This document shows, piece after piece, positions 1 to 13,290 of a stretch of DNA of 64,000 nt (within the stretch, counting starts at the first letter, position 1; every line of letters starts with the position of its first letter). The DNA lies in NCBI GenBank assembly GCA_003640385.1, contig RCAB01000097.1, forward strand, positions 62,001-126,000, written 5' to 3'. The position numbers and the translations under genes are program-made. The stretch comes from Setaria digitata. Lineage: Eukaryota; Nematoda; Chromadorea; Rhabditida; Setariidae. The notes beneath the pieces are model-generated. The model saw only the letters and a list, made by a program, of their open reading frames with translations, made no database searches and was not told the origin of the DNA.

Positions 1-2039
1 CTTTTGCACATGGTGATAAGTTGTTGCCTGTTCCAAGAGGTAAATTTCCACCTGTCTCAACACCTTTCCTCACTACTCTACAAAGCAGAAAAGTAGTATA
101 GGGAAAAGTTTTAAATGTTTACTGAAAAAAAAGTCTGGAAATCAAATTAGCCAAAAGCTATAAAATTTAGGAAGTACTGGAATGGAATAGAAATTTTGTG
201 CTACTAAAAGACTTATTGAATTAATAAAATATGAAGAAATGACAAATTTACAACAGTTGGTCTAATTTAGGAAAGAGTTCAGGCTAAAACTGCCATCATT
301 ATTTGATTATTTTTAATTCGGGAAGTGCATATTATTCCCGAAACATATTATTAATTAGTTCCTCAGAATGAAGTTGATGCCACCAACTTCACTAATGAAA
401 AGAAAACCCTTAAATGAAAAAAAACAATTTCATTATAGTTTTTACAGTTAATTATCGCTTTTCCTCAGAGATTTCTAATTCCGCAAGATGATAATGTGGT
501 AATCGAGTAAAAAATAAAAGCTTTTTTCAAAGTCAGAGGTCATGTTAATATTTTTATATAATTCTTACTTTGTTCCTTTGATTTTATCTTCCTGTGATGT
601 ATTTCCAAGTAATGGCTAAAACGAAAAGTTTACACATGGAACGAAATATATATAAATTTAAGCTGATCTGATCTTAAATTATCAATTTCTCGAAGACAAA
701 GAAAATTCTCCTCAAAATCAATTTAGAACTAATTTGAAAATTAAAATAAAATGAAACCTTGTTCTGAGACGGGACACCGGACAAGCTTTTTTTCCGCTGT
801 TTACTTCCCTTTCGTTTGTTTCTTTTTATATCAACACTTCTTGAACTTCGTAGTGCCACAACTTTTGTTGACTTAAAAAAAAAAAAAAAAGAAGAAGCAT
901 TTTCATTATTAAAATTTATGTATTCCATATATAAATATGTGCAACGATTCGATTTAAAGCTCAATAAACAATTTAAACTCATTTCTTTGACTGCTTCAAA
1001 TTAACAAATTCATAAGGTGCATTTAAAATTATTAAAAAATCATTAATGAAATTTGATAATATTTCTGAACAATCAGTTCGATTTTCGAAATTTTAGAAAA
1101 AATAAATAAATAAACCGTTGTAGAAGCATCTTCAGATTCTTTTTTTATTTCTCCGGTAGCAGTGGTCACAAATTTTGTATAACCATACAAAAGTGGAGTA
1201 AAAATATTCAGTGCTGCCACATATTCCTGTAGTAAAACTATTCTTTTAATTTGGAAAATTTTGCAATTTTTTTTTTCCTAAAACAAAAATTTATTTAATG
1301 AATGAGGCTAATTCGAAAATTATACAAGCTTATGCTACATCCATCGTTTAAATGATGATTAGTTACGATTGCCATGCTTGAACAGAAATAATAAAGTCTG
1401 GAATTCGAAAAAAAAAAAGAAAGAAATTTTCTAATTTTCAATTATACTCGTAGATTAAGGTTGAATTGTTTGATCAATCAGTGCCATCAGTAACTGAAAG
1501 TGATCAAATAATTGCAATTATCGCTAATCAGTTTCAAATTTCATTTTGAAACTTTCCGCGCAGGTAACAACATACCTTACTATCTTCCAGTTCATCCATC
1601 GATTGGATCAATTTACCACTCAATGTGTATAATTTTCCGGCAGTCTGTTTAAAATCAATTTTCTCTTTTATGCTATCCAAAAATGCTTGTACACTTTCAA
1701 ATTGATCCGTACTGATAACAACCTGCCAGTAAAGTTGTTTGTTTTTTTTTTACTAATTAATTATTTCAATTTTTTCCCAAATTTTTTCAAATTCTTTTGC
1801 CAAGTTCTTTGTGATTTCGTTATTCATTACTTTCCCAAAAACAATTTCCAAAAAAAAACTATTCAGTAGAAATCATTCAAATAACTATTTAAACACTTGT
1901 GCAAAATATGCAACTTTGTTTAAAATTTAAAGAAATAAATATTTAAAAAAGTTAGAAGGAACCTTACTTTAAGTCCTTTAAATGAGACATCACCATTTTT
2001 GTAAATTTTAACTCTTTTCTTGCTATTTGCTTCTTCCAT
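1..2039 (-). CDS. Doublecortin-domain protein, 5' part (runs off the left edge)
   Basis: Microtubule-binding doublecortin (DCX) domain protein, minus strand, partial. Exons that join in phase: 2039-1968, 1722-1576, 1226-1116, 871-758, a 23-nt microexon 591-569, and 77-<1. The product opens with MEEANSKKRVKIYKNGDV, followed by GLK, VVIST and FESVQAFLD, then KLYTLSGK, SMDELED and EYVAAL. This is the usual order of a DCX domain (basic first strand, GD turn, a 'YTLDGK...LDEL.DG..YVAAG'-like end) at about residues 8-80. After it comes a Lys/Arg/Ser-rich linker, then Gly-rich sequence at the edge. An acceptor lies at 2070 (TTTCTTCAG), so the start at 2039 is the first ATG after a probable trans-splice site. 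The exon is also open upstream of that ATG, so a further 5' exon is possible. Whether a second DCX domain or a kinase follows cannot be seen. Confidence 0.82.
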
Positions 2040-2069
2040 GGATGATTGATGATGTGGCTTAACTTCCGG

Positions 2070-5000
2070 CTGAAGAAAAGATAGACTGATCCGGAATAAA
2101 AGAAAGGAAGGAAGTGGACAGAAATAGTGATCCCATTTCAGGCTAACTTCATCTGTGTAATACTTCAAAATACTGATAATTTTGTTGACAAGTAACATTT
2201 TTCTTTTCTTTTTCCTGTTGCTTGCTAATTACACGCATTTTCCTGTGCTTCATGCGTGTACTTCACGTGTCTCTACGTGTTATTGGGATTAACTTTCCAC
2301 TGGTCACTGGAAAAGAAGAAAAATAGTAAGAAATTTTGGATTGGACAAAAAAGGAAGCAAAAAAAAGAAAGTTCAAACTTTTGGTAATTGTGATGAATTG
2401 TTGGGGATTTCGGTAGCATTTTGATGAAATCCTTTGGAATCTTTTCTTGTTTTCATACCTATTTCATACGAGAGTTAAATTAATTACTCTCAATGGTTAG
2501 GATAGAAATTTGCAATAAATAAATTTATGTTGCCTCTAATCATGATTGATAATATTTTACTATATATGATGTCATAACTATCACATATGGTAGTTATTTT
2601 ACTAGAAATAATTATGATTAATGTTAGGCTGCGATAAGCACGATTACATGTGATTCTGTTATAGAGGTACGAAATGGAAGCTTATTTCATTAACCAACTC
2701 TATTATTTGCTGTAAAAAGTATTTCTTTGCCTTAGAAACGGAAAATTCTCTTTTCTCTTTTCTCTTTCTCCTCTCTCCCTCTCTCTCTCTCTCGATCTAT
2801 TCAAGAAAATTTTTATCCTTTAAACAAAGTGAAATTGATAGAAAATGGAAGGAACACGATAAACTGTGTTGGAAATTGAAAAGACTCTACTAACAGTTTT
2901 TGGTTGGATCAAAAAATAATAAATAAATAAATATTTATAGTTTTGGAATTCACTAGAAAATAGTGGCACGCAAATATGTCGCATGTTTATAATGCTTGGA
3001 AATGATTATGTTTGATGAAGTTTTTTAAGCAAAAAGTTTTCCTAGAAGAAACAAGCAATGAGCTGAATTACCCTATTTTCCTGGCTATAATTTAATTTTC
3101 ACTCTTCAGTTTTTTTGAGGCTATTTAATTACTAGGCTCGAGTCCAATTTGATTAGTAATAAATGAAAGAAAAAAAAAACCCTTATGATTTTAAATTAAA
3201 TGATTGAAAATTTTTACTGATTTAAAGCAGTTATTAAATGTTTCTGCTTTTAAAAGACTTCCGTTTTCTTTTTATCAAGAATTTCACATTTCGAAAGAAA
3301 AAATTTTATGTGCAATTCTAAAAAAAAAAAAAACCTTGGAACAAAACAGTAGGCATAATACGTTAATTGCACAGAAACCTGCACCACACTTTAAAAAATC
3401 ATTCAAACTTTCTTAGTTGATATTTCAACTACGATACGAAAGGGACAGGGAAGGAGAAATTGAATCAGACTGAATGACACTACTAGATATGTCCGTATAT
3501 TGATAAAATGGTTTCCGGATTTCTGTATGACAGCATGGATGTACCTCATTACCAAGAAGCAGATAATTTTGGGACTAAGTAGAAATTTCCGATAATTTCT
3601 AATAAATAAAGAAAGAGAAAAAATTAATGGATAAAATCTCTCGAATTATAGAATTCATTTCTTGTACTTCTTAGTAATGTATTCACTCAAGGTGCAGCAA
3701 AAATTTTTAGTTTATAGTCGATTCAAAAAAGAATAATTTCGGTATGCTTGGATCACTAGCAGAAGTTCAGTTTACACACACATAACTTCCAATTCTAATA
3801 ATGAATTTGATTTTTTTTTAGGTTTCTTCTCCTCTTAAAATAAATTGCCAATTTAAAATGATTTAGGAAATTCAAAGAAATAATAGTGAAAGATGAAACC
3901 ATAAAAACAAATGATGATAATAAAGGAGAAATGTCCACATCAAAAGTATGCTTTTCCGATTTCCAGGAACTTTTTGAGTAATTAAAAAGAATATCAATTG
4001 CTACTCGGTTCATTAACAAAAATTTAACAGAAAAAAAGAAACTTGTCGTAAGTGGAATATGCTCAAGTAAAATATTAAGGTTACAAGCAAAAAAAAGCAT
4101 CGAAATTTTGATGTATTATACACAAATAAATAAATAAGCATTTTATACGTATGCAGAGTTTATCCCAGAATTATTAAATTTTAAAAATGGATAAATGAAC
4201 ATAATTAAAATTCCTTTAGCAACGCAATCCTAAACATGAATGTCTTTTGATGTGGGTGAAATACATTAGGAAGACTTTCATTTTATTCCTTTGTCATATT
4301 TATTATGCATTAATTGAATTTTATCAAAATCGACAAATAATACTCGTCAACTGAATTGAGCACTGGGGAGAAGAGTAACAAATCAAACCTAATAAAGTTA
4401 AAGTAATCTCCTAAAAACGACTGATAACTGAACTTTTATGTACTGACAAATCCACGCAAATAGTATCTAGAAGGTTTTTTTAATCTCACTCCAGTTCTCT
4501 TGTCCTCTAAAATATTCAAGTTGTAGACGAAAATCCTTAATTCTTACAAAAGGGAAGAAAGAATGCCGTTAAATCCTTTAATGTCCAGTTAATCACATCA
4601 AACTCAACTTTTTTTTTCCAAAATAAGCTGTTTTTATCGAGAGTACTTAATAAAATTGCGAGATCTATTTAACATCTATGTTCTCCATAATGAAAAATTG
4701 CAAAGCAAAAATATAATATGCAAAAGAGAATTAAACTTATACTGTGCATGTTGCCAAGACAACAATTAAATATTTTAAGAGCGTAACATAACTAATAGAC
4801 AAAAACGTGCACCTGCTTCCTTCAAAAAAAAAAAAAAAAAAAAAAAAAAAAGCCAAAGATATGGAAATATCTCATGAGATCAAGTAAAACTTAATTTTAA
4901 AATTATTCAGAATAACTCGCAAGCTCATTCTTGTAAGAGTTGTGGCGAAGCTAATGCAATGCTTCACGAGTCATAACAGTTGTTATTTGTAAACAAGATT

Positions 5001-5170
5001 TCGTGATCAAAATGTCCTAAAATTAAAACAGAAAAAAAAAGTATGCCTATAACAGACAAGCATTCATAAAGTACAAAAAAAAAAAAGAAAAAAATAGAAT
5101 ACAATGCATAAAGAATTCATTCCTATTAATACTTCAGTATAAAAAGACCGGTCATATATTCTCCATGTTA
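2070..5170. other. Intergenic: doublecortin upstream region and dUTPase 3' side
   Basis: No coding exon that I can support on either strand. It holds a CT-rich simple tract (about 2747-2795), several A/T homopolymers including a run of about 27 A at 4824-4850, and otherwise AT-rich unique sequence. Short open frames here lack splice-site support. Confidence 0.6.
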
Positions 5171-6284
5171 CTAAACACCTGTTGAGCCGAATCCACTCGT
5201 ACCACGTTCACTTTTTTCTACTGACTCAACCTCGACGAATTCGCAGTGCGAAATTTTCTCACATATCAATTGAGCTATTCGATCACCTTTCCTTATCTAA
5301 AAATTTTCATTTCCATCATGAATAATAGAATAGTTTTGCTCTGATGTTATGGCAACGCTTGAAGAAACCACTCTTTCTTTTTGACATTATTTTCAAGAAA
5401 AGAAAAGAATTTACTTGGAAATCTTCGGTGCCAAAATTGAAAAGCACCACACTGAGATGACCCCTGTAATCCGAATCAACAACTCCCGCACCTACATCAA
5501 TGAATTTCCTTGAGGCGAGACCCGAGCGTGGCGCTATCCTACCATAATATCCATGTGGAAGTTGCACTTGAAGATCCGTCCCAATACAAGTTTTACCTAT
5601 AAAAGGATTATTTTAAATACGGGGTTTCAAGGATCATTTTGGAAGCAAGTAGGAAAAAACTTATACCAATCATTAACTGGTAACTGATAAATGATATAAA
5701 AGACCAGATTACAAAAACCTGCAAAGACCAAAAACTTTAATAAAAAAAATTACCTTTTGCGGGAACCACACAATCATAGGCACTATACAGATCAGCTCCC
5801 GCTGCCCATTCTGATCCATAAGTTGGGACGTGAGCATTTTCTGACAGCTTTTTGAAATAAATACGTTTCTTTTCCGTTTCCATGGAAGAAATAATCTGAA
5901 TGCAACAAATGAACCATCAATGCAGCGAAACTAACTAAAAATTTCAAACCAATTTCTTACTAAACTGACCTGTATGATTCTTGGATCGATCCTCTGTGAG
6001 GCAAAAATATTCCTAGCAACAATAACAACTACTTTGTTATAGTATGCTCCAAAAGATTTTAATCGTTTTTATTCATTATTATAGACAAATTAGACAACTG
6101 AAAGTCAAATAGGTACTGAACCAAGAATTTAAATCAAATAACAAGCGTCAAAAAAAAATCTTACCTCTGGAATTATCGCCTTGATATCCTTAACAATGTC
6201 CACTTTCTGTTTTTTTGTTGATGCCACATCTCCTATCTCTTGTACGACATTCTCGAACGACATTATATTACTATTTTCCGACAT
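5171..6284 (-). CDS. dut-1: dUTP diphosphatase (dUTPase), 189 aa
   Basis: Hydrolyses dUTP to dUMP and pyrophosphate, keeping uracil out of DNA and feeding dTMP synthesis. It is a homotrimeric nuclear/cytosolic enzyme in this family. Four exons join in phase: 6284-6165, 5895-5754, 5596-5415, 5296-5171 (TAG). All five trimeric-dUTPase motifs are present in order: [13 protein letters not shown] (67-79), PRSG (110-113), [11 protein letters not shown] (123-133, with the catalytic Asp128 and uracil-stacking Tyr131), GDRIAQLI (152-159), and the C-terminal P-loop-like [10 protein letters not shown] (179-188). The length matches the family plus a nematode-type acidic N-terminus of about 50 residues. 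The start is the ATG 16 nt after an acceptor (TTTTTGCAG ending at 6301), which suggests trans-splicing. No break or missing key residue. Confidence 0.96.
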
Positions 6285-9200
6285 GATAGATTTCGAAAAG
6301 CTGCAAAAATTTCACAGAGCAAAATTAGCTAAATATCGCAGCTGCCAGAAAGCCTTGCGAAACTTCAGCTAATTGATAATATATGTCAAGGAAAAGCTGA
6401 GGATGCTACCTTTGCACAAAGCATGGTAAATCAAACAATCTCAAAGTAGCCGAACACACCAATAAAACAACGTGTCAACATTCCCACTCATAAGTGTCTG
6501 GCGCGGTAAATATGTCCAAGCACCTGCCAATTTTGATTATTACAAACTCCAAAAGGTCATTGTCCCTAAAGTTCCTTACAGTTGCAAAATTCCTCAATCT
6601 ACACTGTTAGCTTCGGAACTTTCAGTCAGAAAATTCGGTCTTTTCAGACCTTTCAGATGCTCCGCACAGAACACTAAATAAAAGACAAGTCATCCTTCAC
6701 ATCATTACACACCCATCAATTTAACGACCGTCTAAGCGCTGACGCAGTAACACGTACGTCAAGAGCGCACGCACGCAAACCCACGTACACCACCAGTACT
6801 CGGAAGAAACCAAAACAGAGCTTACTTTGCAACTGCGCACCCATTGTGAAAAGTGAAATCCATCCGTCTATAAATTTTGTAATAAACAAGTGTGAATATT
6901 ATTATTAATTACGACTAATTATTATAGAAAACCTTACACATCATAAATAGTTTTTCCACCCTTTTAACGACCCAAAAATAAAATATTAGATTGAAACTTC
7001 TGTGTAATTAATGACTTAAAAACTTCCTTTGAAAAGATTACATTAAAAACAGTTTCTTAGCGAAAATTTTTTAAAATAAAAAACCAAATGCTCCAATTTT
7101 CAAATAATGAAAAATAATTAACATTTTGCGCTAATTTCCATGATCTTTTTTGTCATTTTCATCATGCAATGCAATTCGGATTTCAGAAGATATACGTTTT
7201 AATCGAAATGGAATTTCGATTTAAGCAGAAAACATACAAAAATACATTGTGAAACATCGGTGTAACTAATAATTAGCAGCTTGCTGTTACCTTTTTAATT
7301 AATTATCTACATCATTTTAAGCTAAATTATTTTGACCATTCGGTTCTTAGTTGATCCTAGCGAAGTACAAAATTTTAAAAACTTGAAAGACACGCTTATG
7401 ATTAAGTAAGTAATCAGTGTTTATTGCTATTATCACTGTAAAAGGAAATCTAAGGCATCATTAGATTATTTGCTTATCAAAAAGAGAACAAAAGATGAAT
7501 GACTGACTGCATTAACGAGAATGAACTCGAAAAACTTTTAGCAAGTTGTTTTTTGCCGCAAGAAGATAGCAGATGGAAATATGCTGATCAAGTAGGTTTA
7601 GCCTCTTATCACTTTTCAAATTTTTTGAATAAAGTAACTTTAGCTTAAAGTTTCGGCAAACAAATTGATATATCTGCCGATAAAGCGGAGACTATTTGGA
7701 AAATGGACTAAATGAATAAAATCTTAGGTAGTGCCGTTGGATCTAAAGTTTGAAAATAAAGCTTTGATTCGATTCATTAGTACTTGATTTGATGCCAATC
7801 AACAGCCACCATCAAAACAGCCCTATGATGAAAGCTTACTTGGCTTCTTTTTACCCAACTGAAACCAACCATGCTTACTTAGCTCCCGAAATAAGAAACA
7901 ACTCATTAAATCAATATTTTCAACTTTTTTTTTTTTAATTTCATTGGATTTGTATTGAACATTGCTGACCTACATGGAATTCATTTTTCTTTAAATCAGT
8001 ACTAGAATTCCTGCTACTGAATCGTACAAAAATTTTATCGAAATAAATTTACTTATTCTATTTCCAATGTGGAATTGGTTTCAAAATTCATCTTCCCAAA
8101 AAACAGCTAGCATTAAATTTTTGCATAAAATTGCACTTTTCTGACATATTTTCAATTTTCAATACTATAATATCTCAATCTTTTCTTATCATTTTCCTAC
8201 AAATGATAGTTTCTCTAATCAATCCCAAACATCTCAGTGATACTTTTTATCATTTATCATAGTCGATATTTCGTTTGAGTCTATTTTGCAATACTGCTTT
8301 AGGCGAAAAGGAATATTACCTATATCCATCTATCTGAGATGAAGCATTTTCCATGGATAATTTCGTTGAGATCCGACTGGATTAAATAAAAATGCATATC
8401 ATTTTTAAAGGCGGACACATTTAGCTTTCTTATTACTACAGTGAGACTTAGGCTCTTCCAATATTTGGTTATCTCATCTTCTTCTAAAGCTTAAATAAAT
8501 ATTCAGCTCTTTGTACACGCCTACTATATTCATACTCTTAAGATATCATTTCATTTATTTCCTTAAATTTTTAAATTTGAAACTTTTTTTGTTAGCTAGC
8601 TTATTTACTAGATGCATGTTTATTTATTTTTGTCCAGTTCATTGCCTTATTTACTTTGCTTAATCTTTTTTTTTTTTTTTCAATTATTGTTTGCTTATTT
8701 GCATAATGAATTAGTAGTGTTTTATTTAAAATCAGTTCATTTATTTTGCATTATTCATATAAAAAATTTTGTTTGCTTTTCATTCGCATTCTGGCAAGCA
8801 TGCTTAAAAGCAAAAATTGACACCATTGATTTAACTCTAATTTACTATTAAAAAAATAGAAATTTTGAAAAATGTTGATAAGATTTTTTTTTGAAACTAT
8901 ATAAGTTTAAGCTTTACAGTTGAGCCAATATGAGCCTGCACATCCGTACCTAAATATAAACTGAATGAAATTTGTATCAGTTCTTTGATTGGAAATATTG
9001 ATAATGTGAAATGTAAACATTTCTATACTATTAATTATAAATTTTAATGCAAATGTTTCGTAATTGTTATGAAATTTTAGAGAAACTTTTAAATCAATTT
9101 CTGGCTATCTTTCAATAATTGATTGTTAAAACATAGCTAATAAATTTTTAACATTTAAAGATAATTAATCAGAAACTAATCAGAAGCCTAAAATGCCGTA

Positions 9201-9916
9201 ACATATTGTTGCAGAAGTCCTTTGACCCACAAGTTTACAAACTCCAATATTATTAACCATTGATAGCACCTCATTTACAGTTTCAAAATTTTTTCATTTC
9301 TTCAGAAAACATTACATTTTTATATCCTACCTGAAATTAAAGAAATAACTCTTAAAGATATCCATTGGTTTTCAGAATTTGCTTAAAATTAACAGCCATA
9401 TTTCAATCTCCCATGAGATAACGCTCTCTGTGAGATGAAGTAATGAATAAATCTCCAATTCATTCAATGAAATATATTTCAAAATATCCTTTATACAATT
9501 GATTTTCCATTTAATTTTATTTCGCTTACTTAATAGCATTATTATTACCAATATCATAATCATCAAACTTATTGCTTTTTACTGATTAAATGGTTCTTGT
9601 TGGGAAGTTATGAAATAATATTCAAATAACTGTAAAAAAAAAAAAAAAAAAAAACTGAATTATAAGAGATCAGTTAAGGAAAATTATTTCGCTAAGAAAT
9701 CCTTCTTAACTGATATAAGCCATAGCAGTAGCGATAATCTTTATCAGTGTTATCATTTCATGATAATTCATGTAGATGCCTGCATTCACTTGTAAACTAA
9801 CATTGCAAGATATTGTCAGGTCGAACTAACTTATGCTGAGTTAAAAATGACTCAAACTGAATCTCTGAAGTTTGGTAAAATTCGAAAAACGGAAACAGAC
9901 AAGTGATTGCGAAGTG
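6285..9916. other. Intergenic, no supported gene
   Basis: AT-rich sequence upstream of dut-1. The open frame at 6472-6681 (plus) and others here have no convincing splice sites, no recognisable motif and composition like the surroundings. I see only homopolymer runs, for example T at 7926-7936 and 8667-8680, and A at 9632-9653. Confidence 0.6.
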
Positions 9917-10111
9917 ATGCTCGAATTAATAATAACTGTACTATTTCTGACAAATTGTACTGCAACAAGACGTGTACCGCACTGTGTGCTTAAATGTAAA
10001 GATGCTCACATGCAACAGGTATATCATTCATATTTCAGTTTAAAGGGCTAAAATAATTTCTTTTCTTTTTTGGACAGACAAAATTAGCACTCTTTTCCAT
10101 CGGATGATCGA
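9917..10111 (+). CDS. Candidate small secreted peptide (weak)
   Basis: Unrecognised. An ATG at 9917 opens a 34-codon exon (9917-10018) ending at a GT donor (CAACAG|GTATAT). It begins MLELIITVLFLTNCTATRRV, a hydrophobic stretch that looks like a signal peptide with cleavage near Thr-Ala, then continues with two Cys in a basic context (HCVLKCKD). The nearest acceptor (TTTTTGGACAG, exon from 10079) gives 9 more codons and TGA, 43 aa in all. The next AG (exon from 10089) instead gives 25 codons in the same phase, ending at TAA. Nothing identifies a family, and the AT-rich background could produce this by chance. The second exon is a guess. Confidence 0.27.
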
Positions 10112-11700
10112 GTAAAGGCTACCAATGAAGACGACATACGATCTCTGTCAACTGATAAATTTTAATCAGTTAGAAAAATTTATCCATTCCCAAAGTTTCT
10201 TTCTTTACCTGTACCTTTCTTTTGTAAAGATGGAAAAAGAATGGTCATTGGATTTCGCATTTCCATTACTGTCTTTGTTGAAAGCTACCGGTAACGAAAC
10301 GGCTGCACATAACCGAGCTGTTGCAATCTGCAGGTAAACAGTTAATTCCATTTGTTGTGTTATTGCAATTTCTTTTTTCACATAAGAAATTGTGAAATTC
10401 ATTTGAGGTATTTTTATTTTACAGTAGTTTCACAGTACCATTCTACTGCAATTATCCTTGCATTTTACAGTACACATTGTTGTTTGGTTGGTATACATTC
10501 GAAAGGAAAGTTTACTTCAGAATCGGATTTTTACACATCAAGGAGCTTTTTTGCTTTCTTTTCTTAAGCTATCCTAAACAGTGCGAAAGAAGAACAAAAT
10601 TAGATTTTCTGTAGTTGTAAATATGCAACAAATTGTGCGACTTGTAATTAATTTTACCAGATGAGCAAACCTCTCATTAAATCTTACTTAATTGACAGTT
10701 CAGCGATAAATTTATTCGACATGTTTGCCTTTTATGGTAGAACTGAACAAATTTTCTTGTACTTCAAGTTTCCATTGCAAAATAGACACAAGCAAGTTTG
10801 AAATTCTGATTGATTTAATTGCTTTTTAGCGAAGATTATCAATTCTCAATATATTTAAATATTTTAATAGCTCAAAAAAAAAAAGTCCAAACGAACTTTT
10901 TCAAAATGGGAAAAAGACACAAGAAGTTGGAGGGGAATTTCAATTTAAAACAATTTGGCACACTTCTCGATGGCTATCTGGAGAAAAGCAATGTTGTTGT
11001 TTGTGGGCTTCCCACCGCGATTGCAGCAATTATAACCTCTTTACCTTAAGAGAAGTGGATAGATTTACCTTTGGATAAAGATAAGACTGAAAGCGGATGA
11101 GTCCTTCTATCTGTGAGCTTATCATATCAATCATCCTCGATAATTAGGCGCCATCATTTGTCTACCTAAAGCTTAATCTAAATCTCATTTCCATCATCCC
11201 CAAATGGAATGGAAAGTGAGCAAGTTGTTTTGGTGATAAGATGACAATTCTAAATTAAATTTTGTTGTTTGTTAACATGGAAATAAGTGAGAAAACCATT
11301 CTTGCATGTCTATTCCCCGAGGTAATATACTTTTATCAGGATGGAATGCACAATTTAATCATATATATCCACTCAAGTAACTGCGAGGAAGGGATGATGA
11401 TCTATTCTGAAGGGGTGAAATGGAAATTTTATCAAATTTCATTTATTACAAGATGTTGTTTTTGATTAAGCACAGATGAGAAAATATTTTATTCATCTTA
11501 AAACAAACATTCCCTGCATAAAAATGTTACAAATTCATATTAGAAATCTTTCGGTAGCAAAGTTTTTTTCTTTTTTCTTCAATGAACAAAAGGATATTTT
11601 CAGTTTTGTTTTGTTTCAAATTATTTCAAATAATTCCTTGAAAGTTTCTTCCTAAATGATCTTAAATGATACTAATAGTATTAATTAGGAGATTCGGCTT

Positions 11701-11745
11701 TTTTAAAACTTCATCAAAAATTAAACTTCGTATTCAAATTAAATT
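11701..11745. repeat. Short imperfect tandem duplication, unit about 18 bp
   Basis: The core TTCGTATTCAAATT occurs twice in a row, in units differing at one base. About 100 bp further on, GACATAATTAYGATGAT also occurs twice (near 11839 and 11874). This looks like local slippage in AT-rich DNA. No coding role. Confidence 0.6.
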
Positions 11746-13230
11746 TCGTATTCAAATTTATAACATTGTGGTCACAAATCGAAGTGCTCCATTCAGGTAA
11801 TTAAAATTAGACACAAAAATAATTTAATCCCTTTTTGTTGACATAATTATGATGATCTTTTCCATTCATTTAAGACATAATTACGATGATTGCAAAAGCC
11901 GAACAGTTTTCTCAGAATTAGATCATTTCCCATCAATACTTCTTTCTTCATTTATATCGCAATATTACTAATCCATAAATTGGTCTAGCTCTTGCGCTCT
12001 CTTCTGTTAGTGCAGTGACATTTAGTGTAGCGTGAAATCGGTAATGGAAGAGGGTGACAAATGTATCATAATTTATGGACCTCATTCAATAGCAGTAGTT
12101 TGCCTTGTCATCTTTGAAGAATGCGAAAAGATGAAGTACTTATGGCACCATCCAAGCAATCATTCTTGAAAAACAAAAAAGCAACGATAATGACTTGAGT
12201 ACTTAAAAAAGAGTACAGTCACAAGAATATGCGATAATTGACAACAATCCTTAAGTGATAATCGCTTTAGAAGTTTCGCAGTGGATATGTGATAATTGAC
12301 ATCTTATCACAAATTGCTCATGCAGTCCTGGGACCATAAACGATAATAATGTTCTGGCGTTAATTGCAACAATTAGTGATGAGGGCTTTTGAAAACAAAA
12401 CTCTTTGATAAAAAAAAAAAAAGGAAAATAAATAAATGACTCTGTATTTCGGGGGAGTTTTTAAAAACTCTTCTGTTTTCCTTAAAGAAAAATAAAATTA
12501 AAGTGTGAATTTCATTAATTAATTGGAAATTGAAATTTGTTATTTGCAATTTAAATGGTTGCCACCACTTACGCTAACTAATTACGTCCATCAGTAACCC
12601 ATTGAATCGCCATTACTTTAATATATTTTATTAGCAACTTAGTGACTGGTAAATGGTTGAAAAATCAACTTCTCGGAATATTTCCTTGAAATACCAAAAT
12701 ATCACCATCGCTGTTTACTTTTATTTTCAATATCAAAGTTACTTTTGTGCCTTAATTTCAACTTTTTCAAAGAAGGAAATTTGCCGAAGCCAGCGCAAAT
12801 AATTCCAAATAATTTAGAAGTAATGAGCTGCTGATCGAATGTCTTGCTGGATGCAATCAGACAAATGAGCGGAAAATCTTGGAACTAGGACTTTTGCCCT
12901 GGCGTGAAATATGCTTTAATTTGCATGGTATATTTTGACTTCGTTTACATTTCATATACAATTTTCATAATGAAATCCAACTCTTTTTTCATTTTTCATT
13001 CAAAAAGAAAAAAATTTTTTGCATATTTTCATATTTCGAATGCTGCTCGCTCATTTCATTCACCTTAATTTCAGCTCATTTCAAATTTTATCTGTTGCTA
13101 AACTCGAACAATGTTAGAAAAATCATCGATCTCATATTTGTAAAATTAAAACACCAGTTTAGATGGTGTTTTTTTTTTTTTTTTTTTTTTTAGTAAGTGA
13201 ACTTGCTTTTCACTCCATTCTTAATCTAAA

Positions 13231-13290
13231 AGATCATCGATTCCCAGAATTATCTCTAAATGATCATCGATTCTCAAAATTATCTTTCGT
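13231..13290. repeat. Tandem duplication of a 30-bp unit
   Basis: Two adjacent units share GATCATCGATTC and AATTATCT, with a few substitutions between them. Located in the gene-poor block, with no sign of coding. Confidence 0.7.

Noticed and set aside
10819..11049. 76-codon plus-strand frame
   Set aside because: No motif, the likely initiator is internal, composition is AT-driven, and I found no splice partner.
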